Source of the DNA: Nitrospirota bacterium
GTDB taxonomy: Bacteria; Nitrospirota; Nitrospiria; JACQBW01
Direction: 5' to 3'
NCBI GenBank assembly: GCA_016178585.1
Contig: JACOTA010000027.1
Span: 1 to 43,350, forward strand
Length of the DNA: 43,350 bases
The notes under the pieces are model-generated. The model saw only the letters and a program-made list of their open reading frames with translations. It was not told the DNA's origin and searched no databases. Positions within the stretch are counted from its first letter, which is position 1. Every line of letters begins with the position of its first letter. Shown here piece after piece: positions 34,202-41,543 of the stretch. The position numbers were made by a program, and so were the translations under genes.

Positions 34202-34726
34202 ATGTTTAAAAAACTTTCAAAACTATTCGAATGGAAAATTATAGCGCAGTTGTTTGTTAACAATTTTTTTAACTTTATGGTATACGATTTTATGGCTGGA
34301 ATCGTTATAGGTTTTATTATGGTAATTTTTCTATCTCCGTTCATCTGGGGATTATCTCGATTTTTTTCGTTAATGGGTGCGATGGGCGAGCGGTGGAATC
34401 ATCAAGGTACCATGGCAGTTTGTTTATTCATTGCGTGTGTTGTTGTTTTGTTTTTTGTTTCTGAAAAAAATTCCCGCAAAAATATTCTTAATCATATTTG
34501 TATAATTTTTTTCAAAACTTGCTGTAAGAAGCTGGTCTCTGTTATACGATTAGGATTTATTTTATTTGGATCTGCGTTGAGCATGTTATGTTATTTTGCA
34601 ACGAGTCCCCTTCATGTTGTACTAATTTTCTTAAATTCAATCCAATTTTTATTTATCCTTATTGCGATTTGGACGATGACCTATTTTTTAAATTATTTTG
34701 TGATGGATCGAGAGAGGATACTCTAA
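34202..34726 (+). CDS. Four-TM membrane protein in RHS island, unknown
   Basis: A 174-residue, AT-rich gene with about four membrane segments (residues about 25-50, 70-90, 110-130, 138-162). ATG 34202 is preferred over GTG 34196 because AGGAAGAGG lies 8 bases upstream. It directly follows the RHS debris, so it may be an immunity gene left by a lost toxin cassette. No family is recognised. Confidence 0.55.
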   Translation: MFKKLSKLFEWKIIAQLFVNNFFNFMVYDFMAGIVIGFIMVIFLSPFIWGLSRFFSLMGAMGERWNHQGTMAVCLFIACVVVLFFVSEKNSRKNILNHICIIFFKTCCKKLVSVIRLGFILFGSALSMLCYFATSPLHVVLIFLNSIQFLFILIAIWTMTYFLNYFVMDRERIL

Positions 34727-34921
34727 GATCTATTGTGATAATCGGACCCCCAATCCTTAGACTTTTAGATGCAATTCGGAGAGCGTTTCAATGTGGGCTG
34801 TCTGCGGAAACAAAGGGGGCGATGCGGTCGATTTTAATACGGTGTCAGATGCCTCTCTTCTGACAGAACAGTTTTTAATCTGATTGAATTGAAGGTTGTG
34901 CTTGAATAAGGAGATGAAGAA
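34727..34921. other. Right boundary of the RHS island
   Basis: No complete gene is seen. A 30-codon open stretch at 34791-34883 (ATGTGGGCTGTCTGCGGAAA onward, ending ACAGAACAGTTTTTAATCTG) has the G+C-rich codon use of the cobalamin genes rather than that of the island. It may be the 3' remnant of an older gene next to cbiH. AAGGAG just before 34922 serves cbiH. Confidence 0.4.
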
Positions 34922-35779
34922 ATGTCGCAAAAAGGGGAGCTTTACTTAATTGGTTTTGGGCCCGGGAGTCATGACCATCTGACCTTTAGAGCCAAGAAGG
35001 CGATTGAACAGGCCAACGTTGTTGTAGGCTACCGAACGTACATTGAGCTGGTCGCTGACCTTTTAGAAGGTAAAGAAATCATTTCTACCGGAATGACAGA
35101 AGAGATTGACCGCGCGAGGTCGGCGGTGGAACGGGCTCAAAAAGGGGACAGGGTGGCTCTGGTTTCCAGCGGCGATGTCGGAATTTACGGTATGGCGGGT
35201 CTTGTTTTTGAAATCTTGAGCGACATGAAATGGACCCCTGAAGGTTCTGATTTTTCGGTGGAAGTTATTCCGGGGATTACGGCGTTGTCCGCCGTTTCTT
35301 CCCTTGTCGGGGCCAGTTTGACGCATGATTTTGTCGCGGTTAGTTTAAGCGATCTTTTAACCCCCTGGCCGGTGATTGAGAAAAGGTTGCATGCGGCGGG
35401 ACAGGGAGATTTCGTTGTGGCGCTTTATAATCCGCAAAGTAAACGGCGGAACTGGCAGCTCCAAAAGGCTCAGGATGTGTTATTGACCTATAAAAAACCC
35501 GACACGCCTGTTGCCGTCGTAAAGAGCGCCTATCGGGAAGGACAGAGGGTGGTTTTGACGACGCTTGATCAGATGGCGCAGGCTGAAGTGGGGATGTTGA
35601 CGACGATCCTCATTGGAAATGATTCGACCTTCCGTTATCTTGATTTTTTAATTACGCCAAGAGGGTATTCAGGGAAATACGATCTTGATTCGGGAGAAAT
35701 TTTGCATAAAGGAATTGACAGGCCGGGCCTATCGTTAAACAGGCCTCCTGATTTTAATGTTTTAAAACAACAAAACTAA
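34922..35779 (+). CDS. cbiH: Cobalt-factor III C17-methyltransferase
   Basis: A 285-residue tetrapyrrole methylase that methylates C17 and drives ring contraction. Motifs: LYLIGFGPGSHDHLTFRAK (residues about 7-25), VVVGYRTYIEL, ALVSSGDVGIYGMAGLVFE (about 78-96), VIPGITALSAVSSLVGA, and ALYNPQSKRRNWQL (about 167-180), all typical of CbiH/CobJ. It is the first cobalamin gene after the RHS island and must rely on readthrough or a promoter within the island's right edge; I see no strong promoter. Confidence 0.94.
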   Translation: MSQKGELYLIGFGPGSHDHLTFRAKKAIEQANVVVGYRTYIELVADLLEGKEIISTGMTEEIDRARSAVERAQKGDRVALVSSGDVGIYGMAGLVFEILSDMKWTPEGSDFSVEVIPGITALSAVSSLVGASLTHDFVAVSLSDLLTPWPVIEKRLHAAGQGDFVVALYNPQSKRRNWQLQKAQDVLLTYKKPDTPVAVVKSAYREGQRVVLTTLDQMAQAEVGMLTTILIGNDSTFRYLDFLITPRGYSGKYDLDSGEILHKGIDRPGLSLNRPPDFNVLKQQN

Positions 35780-35797
35780 CGGTTTGTTTAACATCCC

Positions 35798-35905
35798 AGG
35801 CATGTAACCTTCTCTGCTTCGGCTCCGAAGTTTACCACCTATTTTTACGGACATTAAGGAAGGGTGACCAAACTTCGAAGAAGTCGCTGTGAAGGTCACA
35901 TGCCT
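35798..35905 (+). repeat. Family B palindrome, copy B4 (cbiH-cbiF)
   Basis: The arms AGGCATGTAACCTT and AAGGTCACATGCCT are complementary with one mismatch and are specific to this locus. The core TCTGCTTCGGCTCCGAAGTT to AAACTTCGAAGAAGTCGCTG is nearly identical to that of B1, including the centre CCTATTTTTACGGA. Forward orientation. Confidence 0.88.
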
Positions 35906-35945
35906 GTGACGTCCGTTGAACAGCGAGTGGATTTAAATTACAAAG

Positions 35946-36722
35946 ATGAAAAAAACAATGGGTACAGATAAAATATATATCGTGGGAGCGGGGCCCGGTG
36001 ATCCTGATTTATTGACTGTAAAAGGGATGCGTCTCCTTCAGGAAGCCGATGTGATTATTCACGCGGGCTCTTTGGTGAATCCGATTCTCCTTAAATTTGC
36101 CCGGCCTGATGCGGTTCTCTATGATAGCGCCGGAATGGTTCTGGAAGAAATCGTTCAAGTCATGCTCGACTCGGTTCGCGCGGGAAAAAAAACAGTTCGT
36201 CTGGCAAGCGGCGACCCCTGTATTTTCGGAGCGGTTGGCGAAATGACCGAGCCGATCATTCAAGCGGGTTTAGCGTATGAAATCGTTCCGGGTGTCAGTT
36301 CGTTTTTGGCCGGCGCCGCGGCGCTGAAACGGGAGTTGACGGTACCGGAAGTGGCGCAGACGGTTATTTTAACCCGCTGTGAAGGGAGGACTCCGATGCC
36401 GGAGTTGGAACGACTCAAAGAACTCGGTCGTCATCGGACCACGCTGATTATTTTTTTAAGCGTTCACCTGGCAAGCAAAGTTCAAGCCGACCTGTTGACC
36501 GCTTATCCCCCGGAGACCCCTGTTGCCATTGTTTATCGGGCCAGTTGGGCCGATGAAAAAATGATAAGAGGAACTCTCGAAAACCTACAAAACCTTGTCA
36601 AAGAAAATAAAATTACCAAGACCGCTTTAATTTATATCGGCAACTTTCTGGAATCTGAAGGAACCCGGTCTAAACTTTATGATGCTTCATTCACACATGG
36701 GTACAGGAAAGCTTCTCAATGA
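35946..36722 (+). CDS. cbiF: Cobalt-precorrin-4 C11-methyltransferase
   Basis: A 258-residue tetrapyrrole methylase of the CbiF/CobM type. Motifs: IYIVGAGPGDPDLLTVKGM (residues about 8-26), ADVIIHAGSLVNP (about 32-44), VRLASGDPCIFGAVGEM (about 80-96), EIVPGVSSFLAGAAAL and FLSVHLASKV. It is flanked on both sides by family B palindromes in opposite orientations. ATG 35946 has a weak ribosome-binding site; ATG 35958 is an alternative that trims four residues. Confidence 0.94.
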   Translation: MKKTMGTDKIYIVGAGPGDPDLLTVKGMRLLQEADVIIHAGSLVNPILLKFARPDAVLYDSAGMVLEEIVQVMLDSVRAGKKTVRLASGDPCIFGAVGEMTEPIIQAGLAYEIVPGVSSFLAGAAALKRELTVPEVAQTVILTRCEGRTPMPELERLKELGRHRTTLIIFLSVHLASKVQADLLTAYPPETPVAIVYRASWADEKMIRGTLENLQNLVKENKITKTALIYIGNFLESEGTRSKLYDASFTHGYRKASQ

Positions 36723-36770
36723 AAAGTTTCCAAGTTATGTTCAGTCTTCTTTAGTTGAGAATACCGTTGA

Positions 36771-36888
36771 CATGGCAGAGTGTGACCTGAACAGCGACCT
36801 CTTCGAAGTTTGTTTACCCTACCTTAATGTCTTACAAAATAGATGGTAAACTTCGGAGCGCGAGCAGAGAAGGTCACACTCTGCCATG
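36771..36888 (-). repeat. Family B palindrome, copy B5 (cbiF-cobC)
   Basis: The arms are a perfect 18-bp inverted repeat, CATGGCAGAGTGTGACCT and AGGTCACACTCTGCCATG. The core is in reverse orientation: CAGCGACCTCTTCGAAGTTT to AAACTTCGGAGCGCGAGCAG. This is the clearest example of locus-specific but self-complementary arms. No gene lies in the 200-base gap. Confidence 0.9.
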
Positions 36889-36925
36889 ACGAAAGCCAAA
36901 TGACATTTCGAAATTAAAAGTATTG

Positions 36926-37516
36926 ATGGTGGTAATGACAGATTTGTATTTAATACGGCATGGCGAAGTGGCTTATGGAGGGGGGACCGCTTTTTATGGT
37001 CACACCGATATTGGTTTGTCGAAAGTCGGACATGCACAGGGGGACAATGTCCTGCTCCAGTTTAAAGCGGTAAACCTTGAAGCGGTTTATTCAAGCGATT
37101 TAAAGAGAGCTGTGGAAGGAGGGCGGCGGTTGGCCGATCAATCTTCGGTTCCTCTTCAGATCGATTTGAATTTAAGAGAAAGGAACTGGGGGAGATGGGA
37201 AGGTCTTACCGCGGAGGAAATTGTGACTCGATTTCCCGAAGAATGGAAGGCCTGGTGCGATGCGCCTCTTTTTTTTACGCCGCCCGATGCCGAACCGGTT
37301 GAGCTTTTTTACCGAAGGGTTACCCGAAAAATAGCTCATTTAATAAAAGCTCATTCCGGTCAGGCCGTCGCGGTGGTCTGTCACGGAGGAGTCATCCGGG
37401 CGGTTTATGCCTGGATTTCCCAAAAATGGCCTGAGGGGTTTTTCGACCTCCATCCAGGCTACGGCTCGATCCATCATCTGATTCTGGAATACGAGCAGTT
37501 ACCTGAATATGAATAA
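36926..37516 (+). CDS. cobC: Alpha-ribazole phosphatase
   Basis: A histidine phosphatase of 193-196 residues that removes the phosphate from alpha-ribazole-5'-phosphate or adenosylcobalamin phosphate. The catalytic LYLIRHGE motif is at the N-terminus, YSSDLKRAVEGGRRLAD carries the second Arg, RNWGRWEGLTAEEI is typical of CobC, and VVCHGGVIRAV carries the second His. The start is uncertain (TTG 36923, ATG 36926 or ATG 36935); the last gives MTDLYLIRHG, common in the family. It overlaps cbiA by 8 bases. Context makes the cobalamin role likely over other phosphoglycerate-mutase-like functions. Confidence 0.88.
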   Translation: MVVMTDLYLIRHGEVAYGGGTAFYGHTDIGLSKVGHAQGDNVLLQFKAVNLEAVYSSDLKRAVEGGRRLADQSSVPLQIDLNLRERNWGRWEGLTAEEIVTRFPEEWKAWCDAPLFFTPPDAEPVELFYRRVTRKIAHLIKAHSGQAVAVVCHGGVIRAVYAWISQKWPEGFFDLHPGYGSIHHLILEYEQLPEYE

Positions 37517-39023
37517 CATGGAAAATTCTAAAATACAGCGGAGAAAAGGCGTTTTAATTGCTGGAACCCACAGCGGGGCAGGAAAAACCACCGTGACGTT
37601 AGCCATTTTGGAAGCGTTAACCCGAAGGGGCTTTTCCATTCAAGCTTTTAAGGCAGGTCCCGATTATCTTGACCCGACCTTTCATGAAATTGCGACCGGG
37701 AGGCCTTCCAGAAACCTCGACGGATGGATGATGGGGAGAGAGAACGTTCTGAGGAGCTTTAGACAGAACACGCAGGATGTGGACTTTTCCGTTATTGAAG
37801 GAGTCATGGGGCTTTATGACGGACTCAGGGGGAGGTCGGAGGAGGGAAGTTCGGCTCAAATTGCCCAATGGCTTTCCGTTCCCGTGATTTTAGTTTTGGA
37901 CGCGAAAGGGCTCGCCAGGACAGCCGCTTCCGTTGTTTCGGGGTGTCAGAAATTCGACCCCGGAATCCAAATTCAAGGGGTCATTTTTAACCGGATTGGG
38001 AGCAAAAACCACCTGGAAATTTTGAAGGAATCAGTGGAGTCCTATTGCAAAGTAAAAGTCCTGGGAGGGATTCCCTTAGACGCCTCAATGACCATTCCTG
38101 AACGTCACCTTGGTCTTGTTCAGGCGAAAGAAAGTCTGTCGGAAATGATGCGGAAGAGGCTCGCCGAGATGGCTGAGGCCAATCTTCAACTAGACGAACT
38201 TCTCAAAATGGAATGCTTGAACCATGATGAGGAGGAACCTGCCTCCTTTAAGCCGGCCAGGGAGAGGTTTGTTTGCAAAATCGGCATTGCAAAAGATGAA
38301 GCATTTCATTTTTATTACCAGGATAATTTTGACTTATTGGAGCAGGCGGGAGCCCAACTTGTTTTCTTCTCCCCGCTTCGCGATAAACAAATTCCTGATG
38401 TTGATGGGCTTTATTTTGGCGGAGGGTATCCGGAGGTTCATGCGGAAGTTTTGGCTGAGAACCTGCCAATGTTGCAGTCGATCCGGTGGTTTGCGGAAGA
38501 AGGGGGGCCGGTTTATGGGGAATGTGGCGGGCTGATGTACCTTTCGAAAGGGATTGAAACGGCGGAAGGAAAGTTTTTCCCGATGGCGGGTCTCCTTCCC
38601 GGACAGATTAAAATGGGCAAAAAGTTAAAAGCCCTTGGTTACCGCCAAATGATAAGCCTGAAAGATAATCTCCTTTTTCGCGCCGGAGAAAAAGCCAGAG
38701 GGCATGAATATCATTATTCCGAATGGCTGGAGGCTTTCCCGGATAAAGACCTGGTGGCCTGGCAGGCTGCTTATCAAGTGAAGCTACCGGCTTTGCCGGT
38801 GCGTAACGCGGGGCTCGGGGGCATCGGAGGACGCGAAGCGCCGCACGGGCCCCTGAATATAAATAAGTCCCGGGGGGGGGAGAATGAAAATTTCAAAGAA
38901 GAAGGTTTTTTCAGCGGTTCTGTTTTGGCCAGTTATGTTCACCTTCATTTTGCCTCTAATCCCTCGGCGGCATGCCGGTGGGTTTCAGCCTGTGAAGCTT
39001 ATAGCAAAAGGATGAAACGATGA
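37509..39023 (+). CDS. cbiA: Cobyrinate a,c-diamide synthase with in-frame repeat
   Basis: A 504-residue CbiA/CobB that amidates the a and c side chains with glutamine and ATP. The N-terminal P-loop GTHSGAGKTT is at residues about 19-28, and FKAGPDYLDPTFH (about 48-60) follows. The amidotransferase half has FGGGYPEVHAE, the nucleophile C339 in YGECGGLMYL, GHEYHYSEW, and SVLASYVHLHFASNP near the end. Between the last two motifs a family A repeat is read in frame and adds about 29 residues (LPALPVRNAGLGGIGGREAP and on). The flanking motifs stay in frame, so the enzyme is probably functional. Confidence 0.93.
   Translation: MNNMENSKIQRRKGVLIAGTHSGAGKTTVTLAILEALTRRGFSIQAFKAGPDYLDPTFHEIATGRPSRNLDGWMMGRENVLRSFRQNTQDVDFSVIEGVMGLYDGLRGRSEEGSSAQIAQWLSVPVILVLDAKGLARTAASVVSGCQKFDPGIQIQGVIFNRIGSKNHLEILKESVESYCKVKVLGGIPLDASMTIPERHLGLVQAKESLSEMMRKRLAEMAEANLQLDELLKMECLNHDEEEPASFKPARERFVCKIGIAKDEAFHFYYQDNFDLLEQAGAQLVFFSPLRDKQIPDVDGLYFGGGYPEVHAEVLAENLPMLQSIRWFAEEGGPVYGECGGLMYLSKGIETAEGKFFPMAGLLPGQIKMGKKLKALGYRQMISLKDNLLFRAGEKARGHEYHYSEWLEAFPDKDLVAWQAAYQVKLPALPVRNAGLGGIGGREAPHGPLNINKSRGGENENFKEEGFFSGSVLASYVHLHFASNPSAACRWVSACEAYSKRMKR
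38775..38862 (+). repeat. Family A palindrome, copy A4 (inside cbiA)
   Basis: A full copy from ATCAAGTGAAGC to CCCCTGAATATA. The first hairpin is CCGGC-TTT-GCCGG, differing from A3/A5 and A1/A2 by paired changes. Next come GCGGGGCTCGGGGGCATCGG and a second part GCGAAGCGCCGCACGGGCCC. It is wholly inside cbiA, in frame and free of stops, at a loop between conserved motifs. Confidence 0.92.
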
Positions 39024-39778
39024 AAGGTGTCCATACAATTTCCGTCGCGTTTAAATTAATTATTTTTCTCCTGATCGGGGGCGTTTTCAGCCACGCTGTT
39101 TCAAAGGCTGAAGAGCTGGATCCTTCTTTACTCCTGAAAAAAATGGATGAGGTCTATGCACAAAGAGATCAGGCAGGAGCCCTGAAGAAAGGTGAGTCGC
39201 TCTGTGACCAGGCGTTGACGACAGACCTTCCCAAGGATGAGGTTTATTGGAGATTTTCCCGGCTTAAAGCCTGGCAAGGGTTTTTGTCTCAGGATCGTCC
39301 TTCCAGGTTAACTTTTTTTAAAGAAGCGGAAAGCCTGGCGAAAAAGGCGATAGACATAAACCCTCAAAATACCGAAGGCCATTTTTGGCTGGGGGTGGCT
39401 TATGGAAGAATCGGAGAGACCCAGGGGGTGTTAAAATCCTTTTTTTTAATAAAACCGATTCGGAAAGAAATGGACGAGGTTCTTAAATTAAACCCCAACC
39501 ATGGGGGGGCCCACCATGTTTTAGGGGTGATGTATCATAAGCTTCCCTGGTTTAAAGGGGGATCCAACAAAAAATCTGTGGAAGAGTTCCAAAAAGCCAT
39601 TGTTTTAAACGAAAACAACACCCTTTATCACCTTGATCTGGCAAAAACCTATCTGGCGATGAATCGGGAAGAAGAGGCCAACAAAGAATTGGAAGCGGTT
39701 ATGACGATTGCCAATCCTTTTGATCCGGTGATGGCGGCCTTAAATAAAAAAGAAGCCCGTGCTTTATTAGGGGAATAA
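39020..39778 (+). CDS. Exported TPR protein at the end of the cobalamin genes
   Basis: A 252-residue protein with a signal peptide (residues about 8-30, cleavage near SHA or SKA). Tetratricopeptide-type helices follow: AESLAKKAIDINPQNTEGHF, GVAYGRIGETQG, VLKLNPNHGGAHHVLGVMYH, SVEEFQKAIVLNENNTLYHL and AKTYLAMNREEEANKELEAV. The arrangement resembles periplasmic TPR proteins of the TatT type, but I am not certain. It overlaps cbiA by 4 bases, so it is co-translated with cobalamin genes. A role in corrinoid or metal handling is only suggested by position. Confidence 0.75.
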   Translation: MKGVHTISVAFKLIIFLLIGGVFSHAVSKAEELDPSLLLKKMDEVYAQRDQAGALKKGESLCDQALTTDLPKDEVYWRFSRLKAWQGFLSQDRPSRLTFFKEAESLAKKAIDINPQNTEGHFWLGVAYGRIGETQGVLKSFFLIKPIRKEMDEVLKLNPNHGGAHHVLGVMYHKLPWFKGGSNKKSVEEFQKAIVLNENNTLYHLDLAKTYLAMNREEEANKELEAVMTIANPFDPVMAALNKKEARALLGE

Positions 39779-39798
39779 AGCGGGGGTTCAGGTCCGCC

Positions 39799-39936
39799 CA
39801 AGAACAGAGTTAGAAAGCTGTCATTGCGAACAAAGTGAAGCAATCTCAAGACTTTACGATAAGATTGCCACGCACCCTTCGGTGCTCGCAATGACATGAT
39901 TAATAAGTGGGTGCGAAGTCTATCGCTGTTCTTGGG
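39799..39936 (-). repeat. Family C MITE-like element, copy C2
   Basis: Reverse complement of 21485-21622 with no difference that I can find over 138 bases. It has the same 9-bp terminal inverted repeats (CAAGAACAG / CTGTTCTTG). It lies between the TPR gene and the promoter of the transhydrogenase genes. C1 and C2 are inverted relative to each other and bracket 18.2 kb. Confidence 0.88.
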
Positions 39937-39949
39937 GTCCGTCTTTTTC

Positions 39950-39979
39950 TTGACTTGAAAGAAAGAATTAAGGTATTAT
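39950..39979 (+). promoter_or_regulatory. Candidate sigma70 promoter of pntAA-pntAB-pntB
   Basis: TTGACT (39950-39955) and TATTAT (39974-39979) are 18 bases apart, about 75 bases upstream of the pntAA start and just outside the family C element. Position and match are good. Start near 39986. Confidence 0.62.
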
Positions 39980-40054
39980 TCATCATTTTTAGTCATTTTT
40001 TTATGGGTTCGAAATCAAGGCAGAAACAATTTTTAACAATCAAGGAAGTTCATC

Positions 40055-41206
40055 ATGAAAATAGGCGTTCCTAAAGAGATTATTCCCCAAGAACGGCGGG
40101 TCGCCCTTATTCCGGAATCGATCAAACGGATTCTAAAAAAAGGGTTCGAAGTGGTCGTTGAAACCGGCGCGGGGGAGTTTGCCCTTATTCCGGACAGTGA
40201 ATATGAAAAAGCAGGCGCAAAGGTGGTCTCTTCACCTGAGGCTCTTTATAGCGAGGCTGACGTGATCTTAAAAGTTCAACGGCCGGCTTTAAACACAAAA
40301 TTAAATAAAGACGAAATTGACCTGATGAAAGAAGGGGCAGTTTTAATCGCGTTTTTACAGCCGGTTAATTTTCCTGACCTGATTCAAAAGATAGCGGCGC
40401 GAAATATCACCTCGTTTTCAATGGATGCCATTCCCCGAACGACCCTTGCCCAGAGTATGGATGCCTTAAGCTCCATGGCGACGGTGGCAGGTTATAAAGC
40501 CGTGATCACGGCGGCAAACGCCATTGGCAAGTTTTTCCCGATGTTTATGACAGCGGCAGGGACAATTGCTCCCGCCAAAGTCCTGATTCTGGGAGCCGGC
40601 GTTGCGGGTCTGCAGGCCATTGCCACGGCAAAACGTTTGGGCGGGGTGGTGGAAGTTTTTGATACACGTCCTGCGTGTAAAGAACAGGTGGAAAGCCTGG
40701 GTGTTAAGTTTATTGAACTTGATGTTAAGCATGAAGAAGCCCAGGACGCAGGGGGATATGCCAAACAGCTTTCAGAAGATGTGATTAATCAGGAAAAAGA
40801 ATTGATTCAAAAACATATCCTCGCGGCAGACGTGGTGATTACCACGGCTCAAGTCTATGGGAAAAAAGCGCCTATCCTGATTACTGAATCGATGGTGAAA
40901 GAGATGAAAAAAGGGTCTTGCATCGTAGATCTGGCGGTTGAGCAGGGAGGAAATTGTGAGTTGAGCGAGCCGGGCAAAGAGGTCGTAAAACATGGTGTCA
41001 TTATTAACGGGTTTATGAATATTCCAAGTTCGATGCCTGTCCATGCCAGCCAGATGTATTCCCGGAATCTTGAGAAGTTTTTATTCCATTTGACGAACGA
41101 AAAAGGCTTTAAGTTGGACATGAATGACGAAATTACCCATGGGTCTATCATTACCCATAAAGGGGAAATTCTTTATAGAAAAGTTAAGGAAGCTGTAGCA
41201 AAATAA
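40055..41206 (+). CDS. pntAA: NAD(P) transhydrogenase subunit alpha, part 1
   Basis: A 383-residue NAD(H)-binding domain I of the proton-translocating transhydrogenase. The N-terminus MKIGVPKEIIPQERRVAL is shared with alanine dehydrogenase. The Rossmann motif is LILGAGVAGLQAIATAKRLG (residues about 171-190) with FDTRPACKEQVESLG after it; the RPACKEQ segment and the split-gene context favour PntAA over alanine dehydrogenase. AAGGA lies 9 bases upstream of the ATG. It makes a three-gene unit with pntAB and pntB. Confidence 0.93.
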   Translation: MKIGVPKEIIPQERRVALIPESIKRILKKGFEVVVETGAGEFALIPDSEYEKAGAKVVSSPEALYSEADVILKVQRPALNTKLNKDEIDLMKEGAVLIAFLQPVNFPDLIQKIAARNITSFSMDAIPRTTLAQSMDALSSMATVAGYKAVITAANAIGKFFPMFMTAAGTIAPAKVLILGAGVAGLQAIATAKRLGGVVEVFDTRPACKEQVESLGVKFIELDVKHEEAQDAGGYAKQLSEDVINQEKELIQKHILAADVVITTAQVYGKKAPILITESMVKEMKKGSCIVDLAVEQGGNCELSEPGKEVVKHGVIINGFMNIPSSMPVHASQMYSRNLEKFLFHLTNEKGFKLDMNDEITHGSIITHKGEILYRKVKEAVAK

Positions 41207-41250
41207 TCTACTGTTATTAATGTTTTTAGAGGTTGTTGAGAAGGAAAATT

Positions 41251-41538
41251 ATGTTATCTCCATTCATGGTCGATATCTATGTCCTGATGCTCGCCGGGTT
41301 TGTTGGATTTGAGCTGATTCGAAAAGTTCCGCCGACCCTCCATACGCCGTTGATGTCTGGAACCAATGCCATTACCGGAATCTCGCTGGTCGGGGCTTTG
41401 GTGGCTGCCGGTCATCAAGGGGGAACCACAGCGACGATATTAGGATTACTTGCCGTGATCTCAGCCTCTATCAATGTCGTCGGCGGATTTATGCTGACCG
41501 ACCGGATGTTAAAAATGTTTAAGAAGAAGGAAAAATAA
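41251..41538 (+). CDS. pntAB: NAD(P) transhydrogenase subunit alpha, part 2
   Basis: A 95-residue membrane subunit with about three hydrophobic segments (residues about 5-22, 36-55, 58-80). The FVGFELIRKVPPTLHTPLMS and GTNAITGISLVGA segments are typical of PntAB. ATG 41251 is chosen over an in-frame TTG at 41233 because AAGGA at 41241-41245 is well placed. It forms part of the proton channel with PntB. Confidence 0.93.
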   Translation: MLSPFMVDIYVLMLAGFVGFELIRKVPPTLHTPLMSGTNAITGISLVGALVAAGHQGGTTATILGLLAVISASINVVGGFMLTDRMLKMFKKKEK

Positions 41539-41543
41539 GAGAC

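Noticed and set aside
34588-34863. 91-codon plus-strand frame overlapping the four-TM gene
   Set aside because: It reads an alternative frame of the membrane gene and then intergenic bases, without motif or ribosome-binding site.
36771-36888. Family B copies as ordinary rho-independent terminators
   Set aside because: The stems are long, but no T run follows the right arm in B5 or the other copies.
40055-41206. Alanine dehydrogenase
   Set aside because: The DTRPACKEQ segment and adjacent pntAB and pntB show a transhydrogenase alpha subunit.
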